Below, one piece after another: positions 18,324 through 27,659 of a stretch of DNA of 64,000 bases. The notes under the pieces were generated by a model. That model did no database searches and was not told the DNA's origin. It was given only the letters and a program-made list of their open reading frames with translations. This stretch comes from Psychrobacillus sp040274765 (lineage in GTDB: Bacteria > Bacillota > Bacilli > Bacillales_A > Planococcaceae), in NCBI GenBank assembly GCA_040274765.1, contig JBEMAY010000003.1, positions 16,652-80,651 of the forward strand, read 5' to 3'. Every line of letters starts with the position of its first letter. Within the stretch, counting starts at the first letter, position 1. Both the position numbers and the translations under genes were made by a program.

Positions 18324-19340
18324 ATGGGAGAGATGAAGCAACTAATAGACACTGCTCAAAAAGAATCTCAGTTTTCAGGAAGTATACTACTCAAACAAGA
18401 GGATTCCGTGCTAGTAGAATCTACTTTCGGGTATGCTAACCGCTCGGAGCAGCTAAATAACACGAGAGACACTAGATTTGGAATTGCCTCAGGCTGTAAA
18501 CTTTTCACTGCGGTTGCCATATGTCAGTTAGTAGATGCAGGGAAATTAGCTTATGACCAAAAATTAAAAGAAAGCTTATCTTACTCTTTCCCGGAATTTG
18601 ATGAGTCAATAACTATTCATCATTTATTAACGCATACTTCAGGGATTCCAGACTACTTTGACGAAGAGGTTATGGATGACTTTGAAGAGCTATGGATTGA
18701 AAAACCGATGTACCATATGCGTAAGCTAGAGGACTTCTTGCCATTCTTTCAGAAGGGTAAGATGAAATTTACGCCAGGAGAACAATTTCATTACAACAAC
18801 GCAGGTTATATCTTACTCGGTTTAATCGTAGAAGAAATTACAGGACAATCGTTTCAGCAATATGTAGAGAAAAATATTTTTGAGAGAGCAGGAATGAAAG
18901 ACTCAGGATATTTTGCCATGGATGCATTACCCGGTAATACGGCTTTAGGCTATATAGATTATGAGGACGGGACATGGAAAACGAATATTTATTCTCTACC
19001 AGTCCTTGGTGGGGCAGACGGTGGAGCTTTTACAACGGTACCGGATATGCTTCACTTTTGGGATGCCTTACTAGGCAATCAATTATTAGAGGAGCAAACA
19101 ACTGCTGCTTTACTCCAACCATACGTACAAGAACAGGGTGATGATTATTATGGATATGGAGTATGGATAAAGAAAGACGGGAACAATATTAGCAAGTACC
19201 ACGTAATGGGATATGACCCGGGGGTTAGCTTTCATTCAGCCTATTATCCAGCTCAACAAATGACACTAGCTATTTGTTCCAATAAGTCTCAAGGTGCATT
19301 TGCTATGATGAAAGCAATAGAGCAAACGTACGAGCTTTAA
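18324..19340 (+). CDS. Beta-lactamase-family (class C/PBP4*-like) serine hydrolase
   Basis: This 338-residue protein has the beta-lactamase/transpeptidase fold with the SxxK motif SGCK (nucleophile Ser56) and a YNNAGY motif near residue 160, plus the segment LLTHTSGIPDY typical of class-C-like esterases and DD-peptidases. No signal peptide is seen, so it is probably cytoplasmic. Substrates of this group vary widely (esters, D-amino peptides) and cannot be read from sequence. It follows the P-type ATPase gene by 23 bp and is convergent with a small membrane-protein gene, only one base apart. Confidence 0.86.
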   Translation: MGEMKQLIDTAQKESQFSGSILLKQEDSVLVESTFGYANRSEQLNNTRDTRFGIASGCKLFTAVAICQLVDAGKLAYDQKLKESLSYSFPEFDESITIHHLLTHTSGIPDYFDEEVMDDFEELWIEKPMYHMRKLEDFLPFFQKGKMKFTPGEQFHYNNAGYILLGLIVEEITGQSFQQYVEKNIFERAGMKDSGYFAMDALPGNTALGYIDYEDGTWKTNIYSLPVLGGADGGAFTTVPDMLHFWDALLGNQLLEEQTTAALLQPYVQEQGDDYYGYGVWIKKDGNNISKYHVMGYDPGVSFHSAYYPAQQMTLAICSNKSQGAFAMMKAIEQTYEL

Positions 19341-19341
19341 A

Positions 19342-19524
19342 CTATTTACGATGCTTTCGTTCCTCTCGCTGTTTGCGTAATAGGGAATAAGCAAGGTAGA
19401 GCATGGATAATCCTATAAGGAGCGATAAGATAGAATAAACGATATTGTTTAGTCCATCTCCGAATACTAATAGGAGAAGAAAGACAGGAACAAGAATGTA
19501 AATGATCTTTTCTGGATTAAGCAT
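19342..19524 (-). CDS. Small two-helix membrane protein
   Basis: This 60-residue protein has two hydrophobic helices (about residues 5-20 and 25-47) and a very basic tail rich in Lys, Arg and His. A longer frame starts at 19569, but the ATG at 19524 has an AAGGAG box eight bases upstream and was preferred. The function is unknown. The stop lies one base from the stop of the convergent serine hydrolase gene, without a terminator between. Confidence 0.65.
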   Translation of the reverse strand: MLNPEKIIYILVPVFLLLLVFGDGLNNIVYSILSLLIGLSMLYLAYSLLRKQREERKHRK

Positions 19525-19620
19525 AAGTTTCTCTCCTTCTCTTTTTAATCTCTCTATTATAGCGAACAAAGTAAGAAAATGCTCTGTAAAAATGATAAAC
19601 TATATACGGAGGTGGACTTA

Positions 19621-19914
19621 GTGAATATAACATCTTATGAGGTTGAAAAGTTAAAGGATCCAACTGGAATAATTGCAGGGGATCGATATGAATTTTTATT
19701 GGGCTTTGAAGTTCCAGAGGATGACGAGTTATTTGAAGAGGCAGACTCATTAGATTTAAGAGTTATTTTAGCTGTTTTAGATACAGGGTCAAAAATAGTT
19801 CAATATCACTTCCTAGATCGTAGTAATGGAAAAGTATTGGATTACGGCTTAGAAGAAAATGAAGAGTCTGTAGTGCTTGCTTTTTGCATGGAACACTATA
19901 GCGAGGCCGAATAA
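19621..19914 (+). CDS. DUF6509-like small acidic protein
   Basis: This 97-residue, strongly acidic soluble protein starts with ITSYEVEKLKDPTGIIAG and resembles the DUF6509 (pullulanase-misnamed) proteins of Bacillales; the family assignment is from memory. GTG start chosen because GGAGGTGG lies seven bases upstream; a frame continuing upstream to 19579 has no ribosome binding site. The function is unknown. The hairpin at 19939 follows. Confidence 0.7.
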   Translation: MNITSYEVEKLKDPTGIIAGDRYEFLLGFEVPEDDELFEEADSLDLRVILAVLDTGSKIVQYHFLDRSNGKVLDYGLEENEESVVLAFCMEHYSEAE

Positions 19915-19938
19915 ACCATAAATAGCCTCAAATAATGG

Positions 19939-19970
19939 AAAACGTGAATCGCTCTGATATCACGTTTTTT
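19939..19970 (+). terminator. Rho-independent terminator
   Basis: AAACGTGA and TCACGTTT pair around a 12-base loop, followed by TTTT. The rest of the spacer up to the Mur ligase start at 20242 shows no gene or clear element. Confidence 0.75.
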
Positions 19971-20241
19971 CATTTTACAGAGTAGATGAAGGTATAAGAG
20001 CTTAGATAACTAGATGAAAATAGCCGAGATATAAGTGGGAAATCCATAACTCTCCTTTGGAAGGTTATATGTTTATTCACTGAACGAATAGTATGATTTT
20101 TTAAACAAGAAGAACTGATGGAATTGTATCAATTGAGGGATAATTAAGGAAATAGTTTTGCATTCCCTTTTAGTTTCCTTCTTATTTGAATTGATGTAAA
20201 CTTAACTGAGAAGATTTTACATATAAAAGGTGGCTGTTTTG

Positions 20242-21783
20242 ATGGAACTCACAAATTTGATGAATCAACTATCTATAATTGACGTCAAAAATGCTAATAA
20301 TATAAGTATTACAGGACTTGCTTATAATTCACAGAAGGTGGAAAAGGGACAAGTATTTGTTTGTATAAAAGGCTTTAAGGCAGACGGGCATAAATTTGCT
20401 GGACAAGCAGTGGAGAATGGTGCGGTGGCACTTGTGGTAGAGGAATTTATAGAATCTCTGGATGTACCACAATACAAAGTGAAGGATGCACGCCAAGCTT
20501 TAGCTGCACTTGCGGCTGCTTATTATGATCATCCAACTCATAAGCTTAAAACGATAGGCATAACAGCAACTAATGGGAAGACATCTACCTCCTTCATGAC
20601 TAATGCAATATTAGAGAACCATGGTCTAAAAACAGGTTTAATGGGTACTGTCGTAGTTAAAATTGGTGATTATGCAGAGCCCTCAGAGTTAACAACGCCA
20701 GAATCTCTTGATCTACAGCGATTTTACGCAAAAATGGTAGAGGAAGGCGTGACTCATGCTACAATGGAGGTTTCTTCCTCTGCTTTGGAGTTAAAACGAG
20801 TAGGCTGTGTAGATTTTGACATCGTGACCTTAAATAATATAAGTAGAGAGCATATCGACTTACACTCTTCCTTTGAAAAATATTTTGAACATAAATCTAG
20901 TCTTATTCGAGACGCTGGAGCAGACAAGGTAGCAATTCTAAACTTGGATGACGCATACTCAGCATCTTTAACTAACAAAACAAAGGCTACGGTTATTACG
21001 ATTGGTGTCGAAGATCAATCGGCAGATGTCATTTGCAGAGATTTAGATTTATCAACAGGAAGAGCAAAATTCAATCTAGTTATTCAACGTGATTTAGTTA
21101 CGAATGACATGATTATACCAAAACAACAATTTTCCATTGAGCTATCTACACCAGGCTACCATTCCGTTTACAATTCTATGGTAAGTATTGTAGCTGGCAT
21201 GTTATGTGGTGTTCCAGTGGAGACCATTCAAAAAAGCTTATTTGAATTTGTTGGGGTAGAGAGACGTTTTGAAATCATTTTTGAGGACGACTTTAAAATT
21301 ATAGATGATCACTTTGCAAATAGTGGAAATATAGATATCACACTAGGTACATTAGAAAAAATGGATTTTAATCGACTTTCCTTAGTGTATGCAATTCGTG
21401 GAGACAGAGGGGTAACTGTTAATCGCGAAAATGCAGAAGCTATCGCTAAATGGGCACCAAGATTAGGTATTCATGAGATCACTGCGACCATCAGTAAATC
21501 GCATGTTACTAAAAAAGACGTGGTGTCAGAACAAGAGTTAGAAGTATTTAAAGAAGTAATGGACGAAGCAGGCATTACAGTTCATTTATATGAAGAGCTT
21601 CCAGAAGCTATTAGCTTTGGCTTAAGTGATGTTTCTGAAGGAGATCTTGTTCTGCTAGGTGGATGCCAAGGGATGGATTATGGTGCCAAGATTGCCTTGG
21701 AGCAGCTCGAATCGATTCGTCCAGATGTAGACAAAAAGAAATTATTTCAGCCTTTAGAAAAACGAGTGGCTGGAAATTCATAA
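20242..21783 (+). CDS. Divergent MurE-like Mur ligase
   Basis: This 513-residue protein has the three-domain Mur ligase layout: N-terminal UDP-binding-like domain, central ATPase domain with ATNGKTSTS near residue 115 and TTPES, and a C-terminal ligase domain. It departs from true MurE at diagnostic sites: MEVSSH is MEVSSS, VDYAHTPD is replaced by a DDHFANSGNID stretch, the DNPR/DNPA amino-acid-selecting motif is not recognisable, and the closing GKGHE is GGCQGMD. It is therefore unlikely to be the housekeeping MurE. The substrate is unknown. The ATG at 20242 has AAAGGTGG eight bases upstream. It is a single gene, outside the dcw cluster. Confidence 0.8.
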   Translation: MELTNLMNQLSIIDVKNANNISITGLAYNSQKVEKGQVFVCIKGFKADGHKFAGQAVENGAVALVVEEFIESLDVPQYKVKDARQALAALAAAYYDHPTHKLKTIGITATNGKTSTSFMTNAILENHGLKTGLMGTVVVKIGDYAEPSELTTPESLDLQRFYAKMVEEGVTHATMEVSSSALELKRVGCVDFDIVTLNNISREHIDLHSSFEKYFEHKSSLIRDAGADKVAILNLDDAYSASLTNKTKATVITIGVEDQSADVICRDLDLSTGRAKFNLVIQRDLVTNDMIIPKQQFSIELSTPGYHSVYNSMVSIVAGMLCGVPVETIQKSLFEFVGVERRFEIIFEDDFKIIDDHFANSGNIDITLGTLEKMDFNRLSLVYAIRGDRGVTVNRENAEAIAKWAPRLGIHEITATISKSHVTKKDVVSEQELEVFKEVMDEAGITVHLYEELPEAISFGLSDVSEGDLVLLGGCQGMDYGAKIALEQLESIRPDVDKKKLFQPLEKRVAGNS

Positions 21784-21786
21784 GAT

Positions 21787-21829
21787 AAAAAGCAGTCCCA
21801 CGTGTAATATGTGTGGACTGCTTTCTTTT
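21787..21829. terminator. Bidirectional terminator
   Basis: AAAGCAGTCC and GGACTGCTTT form a 10-bp stem around a partly paired loop, with A and T tracts outside. It serves the Mur ligase gene and the convergent rluF gene. Confidence 0.85.
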
Positions 21830-21830
21830 A

Positions 21831-22535
21831 CTATCGTTTAGGGTGATAGTCTAATTCTGCGAATAGCTCTTTTCTTTCCTGATCAGTTAAATCACGCCAT
21901 TCACCAATGGCAAGACCATCAACGGAAATGTTCATAATCCGAACGCGTTGTAATCTTTTAACTGTAAATCCTAACGCAGAACACATTCTACGAATTTGGC
22001 GATTTAAGCCTTGAGTTAAAATAATATTAAATGTTTTTGGTCCAATTTTTTTTACCTTGCATGGTAGAGTCGTAGTATCTAGAATGTTGACTCCAGAGGA
22101 CATTTTTTCGATAAATGTTTCTGTGATCTTCTCGTTGACTGTTACAATATACTCCTTTTCATGCTTATTTTCGGCACGAAGAATTTCATTTACAATGTCC
22201 CCGTCGTTTGTAAGTAATATTAAGCCGTCAGAATCTTTGTCTAATCGACCAATATGAAAAATGCGGAGTGGGTGATTAACAAAGTCTACGATGTTTCCCT
22301 TAATATTGCGCTCCGTTGTGCTAGTGATACCTACTGGCTTATTTAAAGCAAGGTATACTAAAGGCTGCTCTACAGTTACTGGCTTTCCATCTACACGTAC
22401 ATCATCGCCAGCCTCTACTCTACTTCCTAGTTCGGCTACTGAACCATTAATGGTTACCTTGCCCTCTGATATCCATTTATCTGCTCCGCGTCTTGACACG
22501 ATGCCAGCTTCACTTAAATACTTATTAATACGCAT
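21831..22535 (-). CDS. rluF: 23S rRNA pseudouridine synthase RluF
   Basis: This 234-residue RsuA/RluB-family enzyme has an N-terminal S4 domain (MRINKYLSEAGIVSRR) and a catalytic domain with GRLDKDSDGLILLTNDG (catalytic Asp in the RLDKDS motif). Long stretches match E. coli RluF, such as KPVGI(T/V)STT, NIVDFVNH, LRA-N-HEKEY and QGLNRQIRRMC; RluF modifies U2604 of 23S rRNA. The frame continues upstream, but the ATG at 22535 starts the S4 domain and has a TAGGTG box seven bases before it. It is divergent from the DUF4003 gene. Confidence 0.9.
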   Translation of the reverse strand: MRINKYLSEAGIVSRRGADKWISEGKVTINGSVAELGSRVEAGDDVRVDGKPVTVEQPLVYLALNKPVGITSTTERNIKGNIVDFVNHPLRIFHIGRLDKDSDGLILLTNDGDIVNEILRAENKHEKEYIVTVNEKITETFIEKMSSGVNILDTTTLPCKVKKIGPKTFNIILTQGLNRQIRRMCSALGFTVKRLQRVRIMNISVDGLAIGEWRDLTDQERKELFAELDYHPKR

Positions 22536-22629
22536 AATATAACACCTACTTTTCTTTGTGGTATTAGTATAACAAATTAGTGAAACTTTCATGGGTTTTA
22601 AGCAGTAAAAAAGTAAAGGAGTGGGTGAA

Positions 22630-23592
22630 ATGTTGATGATACAAAAAGTAGAGCATAATTATAATAAGTTGAAAGAGGTTTTAGGATGGTCAGTGGATAA
22701 AAGAGTAACACTGTCCCTTGCTGGTTATTATACGTCCTTAGAAAAAGACGTAGATCCAGTTCGCTTTAACAAGATAAAAGAGATTATGAAGAACAGAGTA
22801 AGTGTGTTCTCTCCCTTACGTTCCCACCTTCAGCCATTGTTTACTTCTGTTCTAGATGTAAGTGGCCAAGAACCGGAAGACGCAGTCGATCAGTTATTAC
22901 GGAAGGTAGAGGAATTGAAGAAAAAATCATTTAAGATGAATGATTACACGTACATTGCTGCGCTGATGATGTCAGATGAACCAGAAAAGTGGGATTTTGA
23001 AATTAGTAGAGCAATGGAGCTTATGTCAGCGATGAAGGTCCATCATCGTTTCTTGACTAACAGTGATGATTATCCATTTGCTATCTTTTTAGGCAAGCTT
23101 GAAGGGGATATTACAACGAGGGCAGCGACCATGAATAGATATTATGAGGAGTTAAAAAATCATAAATTTTATCCTGGAAACGAGCTCCAGTGGTTATCTC
23201 AAGTACTTACTTATGCAAATGCGGGGTATAATGAAGACACAGTACCAAGGGTAGTAGTGATTAGGGATGGTTTTAAAAGTGTGAAGATTAAATTCTCTCT
23301 TCATCAGTACCCACTTCTTGGTTTCATGGCTGCTCTTAAATTAAATGAAAATCAATTAATGGATATAGTAGAAACCTACAGAGCATTGACTAATCTGAAA
23401 CTTTTTACTTGGTATAAGGAGTCAGCGCTTCCTATTGCTCTTGGACTGACTTTGAATTCTTCTAGGGACCTATATAAAACTACAGCAATATCAATGACTA
23501 CCTCCCTTGAAATACTTTTGCAGGCTCAACAGGCTATGATGATTTCATCTATTGCAGCGACAAGTTTTGCATCTTCTTCCAACTCAAATTAA
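22630..23592 (+). CDS. DUF4003 family protein
   Basis: This is a soluble, mostly helical protein of 320 residues resembling DUF4003 of Bacillales. No catalytic motif is visible; it ends in an Ala/Ser/Gln-rich tail. The function is unknown. The ATG at 22630 is eight bases behind AAAGGAG, while the GTG at 22621 overlaps that box. It stands alone, divergent from rluF with about 95 bp between the starts. Confidence 0.75.
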   Translation: MLMIQKVEHNYNKLKEVLGWSVDKRVTLSLAGYYTSLEKDVDPVRFNKIKEIMKNRVSVFSPLRSHLQPLFTSVLDVSGQEPEDAVDQLLRKVEELKKKSFKMNDYTYIAALMMSDEPEKWDFEISRAMELMSAMKVHHRFLTNSDDYPFAIFLGKLEGDITTRAATMNRYYEELKNHKFYPGNELQWLSQVLTYANAGYNEDTVPRVVVIRDGFKSVKIKFSLHQYPLLGFMAALKLNENQLMDIVETYRALTNLKLFTWYKESALPIALGLTLNSSRDLYKTTAISMTTSLEILLQAQQAMMISSIAATSFASSSNSN

Positions 23593-23667
23593 AGAAGGAG
23601 TGCTATACTAAGTAAGTAAGAATAAGAAAGACATACACAGGAAGTTAAACAGCAAGGAGAGATTTTC

Positions 23668-24141
23668 ATGAACACAAATCCAATGAGTCAATCAAGAACA
23701 ATTCAAACCCATTTAATCTTACCTCCAGATACTAATCATCATGAAACTATATTTGGTGGCAAGGTTTTAGCATTTATAGATGAAATAGCAGCAATTACTG
23801 CTATGAAACATGCAAAAGGAGCTGTTGTGACTGCTTCTATTGATTCCGTAGACTTTTTATCTTCCGCAAAAGTTGGAGATGTAATTGAATTAGATGCAAT
23901 CGTATCCTCAACAGGACGCAGTTCAATGGAGGTATACGTTCGAGTAACATCCATGAATCTATTAACGGGAGAAGAAAAACTCACAACCGAATCATTCCTG
24001 ACAATGGTTGCAGTAGATGAAGAAGGAAAACCAGTCCCAGTCCCAGGCATTCATCCAGAAACGGAAGACGAAAAACGTTTGTATGAAACAGGACCAGCAA
24101 GAAGGGCACATCGTAAACAACGTCTAGCGATGAAATATTAA
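23668..24141 (+). CDS. Acyl-CoA thioesterase (hotdog fold, YkhA-like)
   Basis: This 157-residue single-hotdog thioesterase belongs to the YciA/YkhA/BACH group. It shows HHETIFGGKVLAFIDEIAA, where the Asp is the expected catalytic residue, and SIDSVDFLSSAKVGD. Members cleave acyl-CoA thioesters to the acid and CoA. AAGGAGAG precedes the ATG. A membrane-protein gene follows after 16 bp and may share the transcript. Confidence 0.9.
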   Translation: MNTNPMSQSRTIQTHLILPPDTNHHETIFGGKVLAFIDEIAAITAMKHAKGAVVTASIDSVDFLSSAKVGDVIELDAIVSSTGRSSMEVYVRVTSMNLLTGEEKLTTESFLTMVAVDEEGKPVPVPGIHPETEDEKRLYETGPARRAHRKQRLAMKY

Positions 24142-24157
24142 AAACTGAGGTGACTGT

Positions 24158-24532
24158 ATGCAAAAGCTGATAGATGATAATTATAAGTACTTAATGATTT
24201 TGTTTCTTGGCATCTATTTAATAAATTCTATTTATCTCCATGAGATGATGATTACAGTTATGGTTATTCTTTTAGTAATTATTTTAGAATTATTTATACA
24301 TCGTCACCAAATGAAGCAACTTAGTTATATGCAGATTGCCATCATGGGTATTGTAGTTATTGCTGGAATTGCTGGGCTTATCTATTTGCTAGTTACGCTT
24401 CAAATCTTTTTAAATACATTTAACCTTCCCCACCCTGTTGAGACTATTATAGTAGTTTTATTTCTAGCGTTTGGCCTGTATATTTTGTGGCAATTTTTAC
24501 GAAAGTTATTTAAGCGTGCACTTGAACATTAA
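24158..24532 (+). CDS. Small multi-pass membrane protein of unknown function
   Basis: This 124-residue protein has four predicted hydrophobic helices (about residues 10-28, 30-47, 60-86 and 96-115) and a basic C-terminal tail (FLRKLFKRALEH). No family could be recognised. GAGGTG lies before the ATG and the gene follows the thioesterase gene by 16 bp; a strong terminator comes right after. Confidence 0.72.
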   Translation: MQKLIDDNYKYLMILFLGIYLINSIYLHEMMITVMVILLVIILELFIHRHQMKQLSYMQIAIMGIVVIAGIAGLIYLLVTLQIFLNTFNLPHPVETIIVVLFLAFGLYILWQFLRKLFKRALEH

Positions 24533-24537
24533 AAACA

Positions 24538-24573
24538 CCCTCCAAAGAGAAATCTTTAGGAGGGATTTTTTTT
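24538..24573 (+). terminator. Rho-independent terminator
   Basis: CCCTCC/GGAGGG with an inner AAAGA/TCTTT stem, then eight T residues. Confidence 0.9.
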
Positions 24574-24620
24574 GAAACTATTTCCGTAAAGTAATCGTAA
24601 AAGAGAGAGGGGGGATGTAG

Positions 24621-25430
24621 ATGAAACATATTTATGAACGGACAGCTAAATATGCTAAAATTGCCTCTATTACTGTTTTAATAGTTTACATAGCAGTAAT
24701 TCTGAGTTTTAGAGAGACGTTATTAACTGATTGGGAATTACATATATCTATAGGATGGACGCTTCTCATCTTCTTCAGTTTAGCTTTCTTGTTTCAGCAA
24801 GCGGCGAACAAATTACCTGCAGAGCAGAACACAGTTGTAGAACAAGCTTCCTCTGGATTTACACTAAAGGAGCTAAACTTTCAAAGCGACATCTCCATTA
24901 TTCCGAGGAGTTTTTTAGTATCTTCAACTGGTGAAAGGCTTTATAGTATCAGTCCTACGGTAGAACAGCCGGTCGTAAGAAGATTGAATGCATTCCCACT
25001 TATCCGAAAAGGAATGATAATTCCAGTAACTTATGATGTTCTCACAATGGATGGTCAGTTGGTCAGCAAGTTTACTATGGCAAACAAACTTAAATTTATG
25101 GAAATACAAGTGTTTGATCACCATCAAGTACACCTTTCAACGGCAGTACTGCCAGTTTTTTCAGTAAAAAATAGAGCACTAGTATTTGATCCGAATCGAG
25201 AAAAAACACACCAAATGGAAGCAAAGAGTGTCTACGGTGATATAGATGTCAATGATTTCAATGGTAAAAGATTAGCGACCTATCGTTTTGGTATGTTTCC
25301 ATATGCAACGCACCCAGCCTTTGAACTGCAAGGGAATAATGTTCATGTTTCATTAGCAGAAGGTCTTTCAAATGTAGAAAAACTAACTTTTACAGCTTTG
25401 TTTTATTATTGGACAGCTAATCAGTCATGA
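24621..25430 (+). CDS. Unknown protein with two N-terminal membrane helices
   Basis: This 269-residue protein has two hydrophobic helices (about residues 14-30 and 44-60) followed by a soluble domain of 200 residues made largely of beta-strand-like segments (SFLVSSTGERLYSI, YGDIDVNDFNGKRLA). The soluble part may belong to the tubby/LURP-one-like fold seen in some Bacillus proteins, but this is a weak impression. A GAGAGAGGGGGGA box precedes the ATG. It is a single gene between two terminators. Confidence 0.6.
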   Translation: MKHIYERTAKYAKIASITVLIVYIAVILSFRETLLTDWELHISIGWTLLIFFSLAFLFQQAANKLPAEQNTVVEQASSGFTLKELNFQSDISIIPRSFLVSSTGERLYSISPTVEQPVVRRLNAFPLIRKGMIIPVTYDVLTMDGQLVSKFTMANKLKFMEIQVFDHHQVHLSTAVLPVFSVKNRALVFDPNREKTHQMEAKSVYGDIDVNDFNGKRLATYRFGMFPYATHPAFELQGNNVHVSLAEGLSNVEKLTFTALFYYWTANQS

Positions 25431-25440
25431 TTTAAATAAG

Positions 25441-25476
25441 AAAGAAGGCTCATCCAAAATTGATGAGCCTTCTTTA
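25441..25476. terminator. Bidirectional terminator
   Basis: AAAGAAGGCTCATC and GATGAGCCTTCTTT form a 14-bp stem with loop CAAAATT between convergent genes. Confidence 0.9.
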
Positions 25477-25478
25477 TA

Positions 25479-26573
25479 TTAGTGCGCTTTATAATTATAG
25501 ATTGGTTTAATGACCTCTAATACATCAACGGTATCATGGATATGTGCAAGTATATCTTCCATAGCCTTGTAGGCAAAAGGAGATTCATCAACTGTTCCTG
25601 CTACAACTGAAGTACTCCAAATCCCTTCCATAGAAGCTTGGAAATCCTCTAAAGCGACTTGTTTTCTTGCTTGAGAACGGCTCATGAGACGGCCCGCTCC
25701 ATGAGGACCTGAATAATTCCATTCAGGATTTCCTTTTCCTCGACAGATAAGCGAGCCATCACGCATATTCATTGGTATAATTACGATCTCACCAGCTTGT
25801 GCAGAGATTGCTCCCTTACGTAAAATCATATTATCTAAGTCTATATAATTATGAATCGTATCAAATTCAGATTGAACACTCCAATTCATCCCTCTGCAAA
25901 TAACATCGACCATTGTCTTACGATTGAAAGCGGCATACTTTTGGGCAATTGAAAGATCATATAAATAATCCTTCATATTATCTCCTTCTACATATGCAAG
26001 ATCTCTTGATATGCTGTTACCTAGAGTATCGGATGCGACTTGTTGATAATGCTCTGCAATTTGTTTTCCTAAGTTTCTGCTACCAGAGTGGATAACTAGA
26101 TATATACTGCCATCCTCACCCTCATTGAGTTCGATAAAATGGTTTCCTCCTCCAAGGGAACCGAGGCTCAATCTCGCACGCTGTTCATTGATAGGAGCAG
26201 AAACTTCTTCGAAAGGTATTTCTATTGTATTACGATGTTCCTTTTGTCGAATACGAGTTCCGCTCGGTACATTTTTCTTAATAGTCTTATCAAGCTTGGC
26301 GAAATCTACATCTTCTTTTTTGATATCGATTTTTGAGCAAATCATTCCACATCCTAAATCGACTCCAACAAAGTTAGGAACCACTTTATCGGTAATTGTC
26401 ATAGTTGTGCCCACTGTACAGCCTTTTCCTGCATGTAAATCAGGCATCATTCTAATCTTAGTGTCCTGAAGAAATGGAAGACTACAAAGCTGCTCTACCT
26501 GAGATTTAGCTGTTTCTTCTATTATATCTGTAAAAACTAATGCATTATTGTGTGTTCCTTTAATCTCAATCAT
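25479..26573 (-). CDS. rtcB: RtcB-family RNA ligase
   Basis: This 364-residue RtcB protein has the family metal and GTP motifs in order: DLHAGKGCTVG (about residue 45), VGVDLGCGM (about 70), SLGGGNHFIE (about 140), HSGSRNLG (about 163) and GPHGAGRLMSRSQA (about 290), whose His is the residue guanylated in E. coli RtcB. RtcB joins 3'-phosphate or cyclic-phosphate RNA ends to 5'-OH ends. It is shorter than E. coli RtcB (408). No archease gene or RtcR regulator is seen nearby. ATG with AGGGGGA upstream. Confidence 0.9.
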   Translation of the reverse strand: MIEIKGTHNNALVFTDIIEETAKSQVEQLCSLPFLQDTKIRMMPDLHAGKGCTVGTTMTITDKVVPNFVGVDLGCGMICSKIDIKKEDVDFAKLDKTIKKNVPSGTRIRQKEHRNTIEIPFEEVSAPINEQRARLSLGSLGGGNHFIELNEGEDGSIYLVIHSGSRNLGKQIAEHYQQVASDTLGNSISRDLAYVEGDNMKDYLYDLSIAQKYAAFNRKTMVDVICRGMNWSVQSEFDTIHNYIDLDNMILRKGAISAQAGEIVIIPMNMRDGSLICRGKGNPEWNYSGPHGAGRLMSRSQARKQVALEDFQASMEGIWSTSVVAGTVDESPFAYKAMEDILAHIHDTVDVLEVIKPIYNYKAH

Positions 26574-26593
26574 ATAATCCCCCTAAGTAAATT

Positions 26594-27556
26594 TTAACTT
26601 TTAAATAATTTAAACCAGCCTTTGTATTGGAACCAGGCAATCATTCCAGCAGCAATTACTACCATTAAGCCAACGACAATAAAGTATCCATACTTCCACT
26701 CTAACTCAGGCATATTAATAAAATTCATACCATACACTCCAACGATAAACGTGAGAGGGATAAAGACGGTAGATACTGTGGTTAGTATCATCATTATTCG
26801 ATTCATTCGGCTAGCATTGATGGAATCATAGCTGTCCCTAATATCTGCTGTTAACTCCCGATTAGCTTCTACCATTTCAGTTAACTTCAGAAGGTGATCA
26901 TAAATGTCATCAAAATATGCCCGTTCACTCTGGTTTAAGTTAATACGCTCTGAGTACATCACCCGATATAGCAAGTCTCGCATCGGGATGATCGTTCTCC
27001 GCAAGCGCAACAAATCACTGCGTAGGTCAAACACTTGATCCATAGACAAATGATCCATATCCATTGAAAGCCTTTCGTCTACCTCATTTAAATAATCCTC
27101 AATGTGATAAACAATTGGGAAGTAGGTGTCGACCACTTTATCAACGATATTGTATGTTATGAGCATTGTACCTCGTTCCCAATCTCTAGGGTTGTTTTTT
27201 ATTCTCTCTCTAGCCTCTTGTAGTTCTTGCATAGGAGGAAAGTGAAAGCTAACAACAAAATCTTTGCCGACAAAAAGATTGAGTTCCTCGGCCTCCATTT
27301 TTTTCTCGTTGAAGGCGTGTAGAACAAAAAATTCATAGTCACCATAGTGATCCAACTTAGGACGCTGCAGCATTTGTAGACAATCCTCTATCGCAAGTGG
27401 ATGGAATTGAAAAAAGGAGCTTAAGAGTTGTTCCTCCTCTTTTGTCGGTTGAGCAATATCAACCCAATACCAATCCAGCTCATTTGTTTCTATATATTCC
27501 AGAGGGAAATCAAAAATAATCTCTTGGTTGACTGTCCTGCCTATTGTACTTATCAT
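26594..27556 (-). CDS. corA: CorA-family magnesium transporter
   Basis: This 320-residue CorA protein has a large cytoplasmic N-terminal domain with helices, then two C-terminal membrane helices separated by the selectivity signature YGMN. It forms pentameric Mg2+ (or Co2+/Ni2+) channels in this family. The ribosome binding site is weak (AAAGTGTGG). Its stop is about 20 bp upstream of the RtcB start, so rtcB may be read from the same transcript. Confidence 0.92.
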   Translation of the reverse strand: MISTIGRTVNQEIIFDFPLEYIETNELDWYWVDIAQPTKEEEQLLSSFFQFHPLAIEDCLQMLQRPKLDHYGDYEFFVLHAFNEKKMEAEELNLFVGKDFVVSFHFPPMQELQEARERIKNNPRDWERGTMLITYNIVDKVVDTYFPIVYHIEDYLNEVDERLSMDMDHLSMDQVFDLRSDLLRLRRTIIPMRDLLYRVMYSERINLNQSERAYFDDIYDHLLKLTEMVEANRELTADIRDSYDSINASRMNRIMMILTTVSTVFIPLTFIVGVYGMNFINMPELEWKYGYFIVVGLMVVIAAGMIAWFQYKGWFKLFKS

Positions 27557-27626
27557 GAAGAAACCACACTTTCGCCCAGATCTTTGTATATTATCTCATA
27601 ATATCCCAATGAAAAATATTAAAACA

Positions 27627-27656
27627 AAAATGCCAAGGAATTTTCCTTGGCATTTT
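27627..27656 (-). terminator. Terminator of the BCCT transporter gene
   Basis: AAAATGCCAAGGAA pairs with TTCCTTGGCATTTT over 14 bp with a TT loop, right after the opuD stop on the reverse strand. The symmetry allows it to act on both strands. Confidence 0.85.
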
Positions 27657-27659
27657 ATC

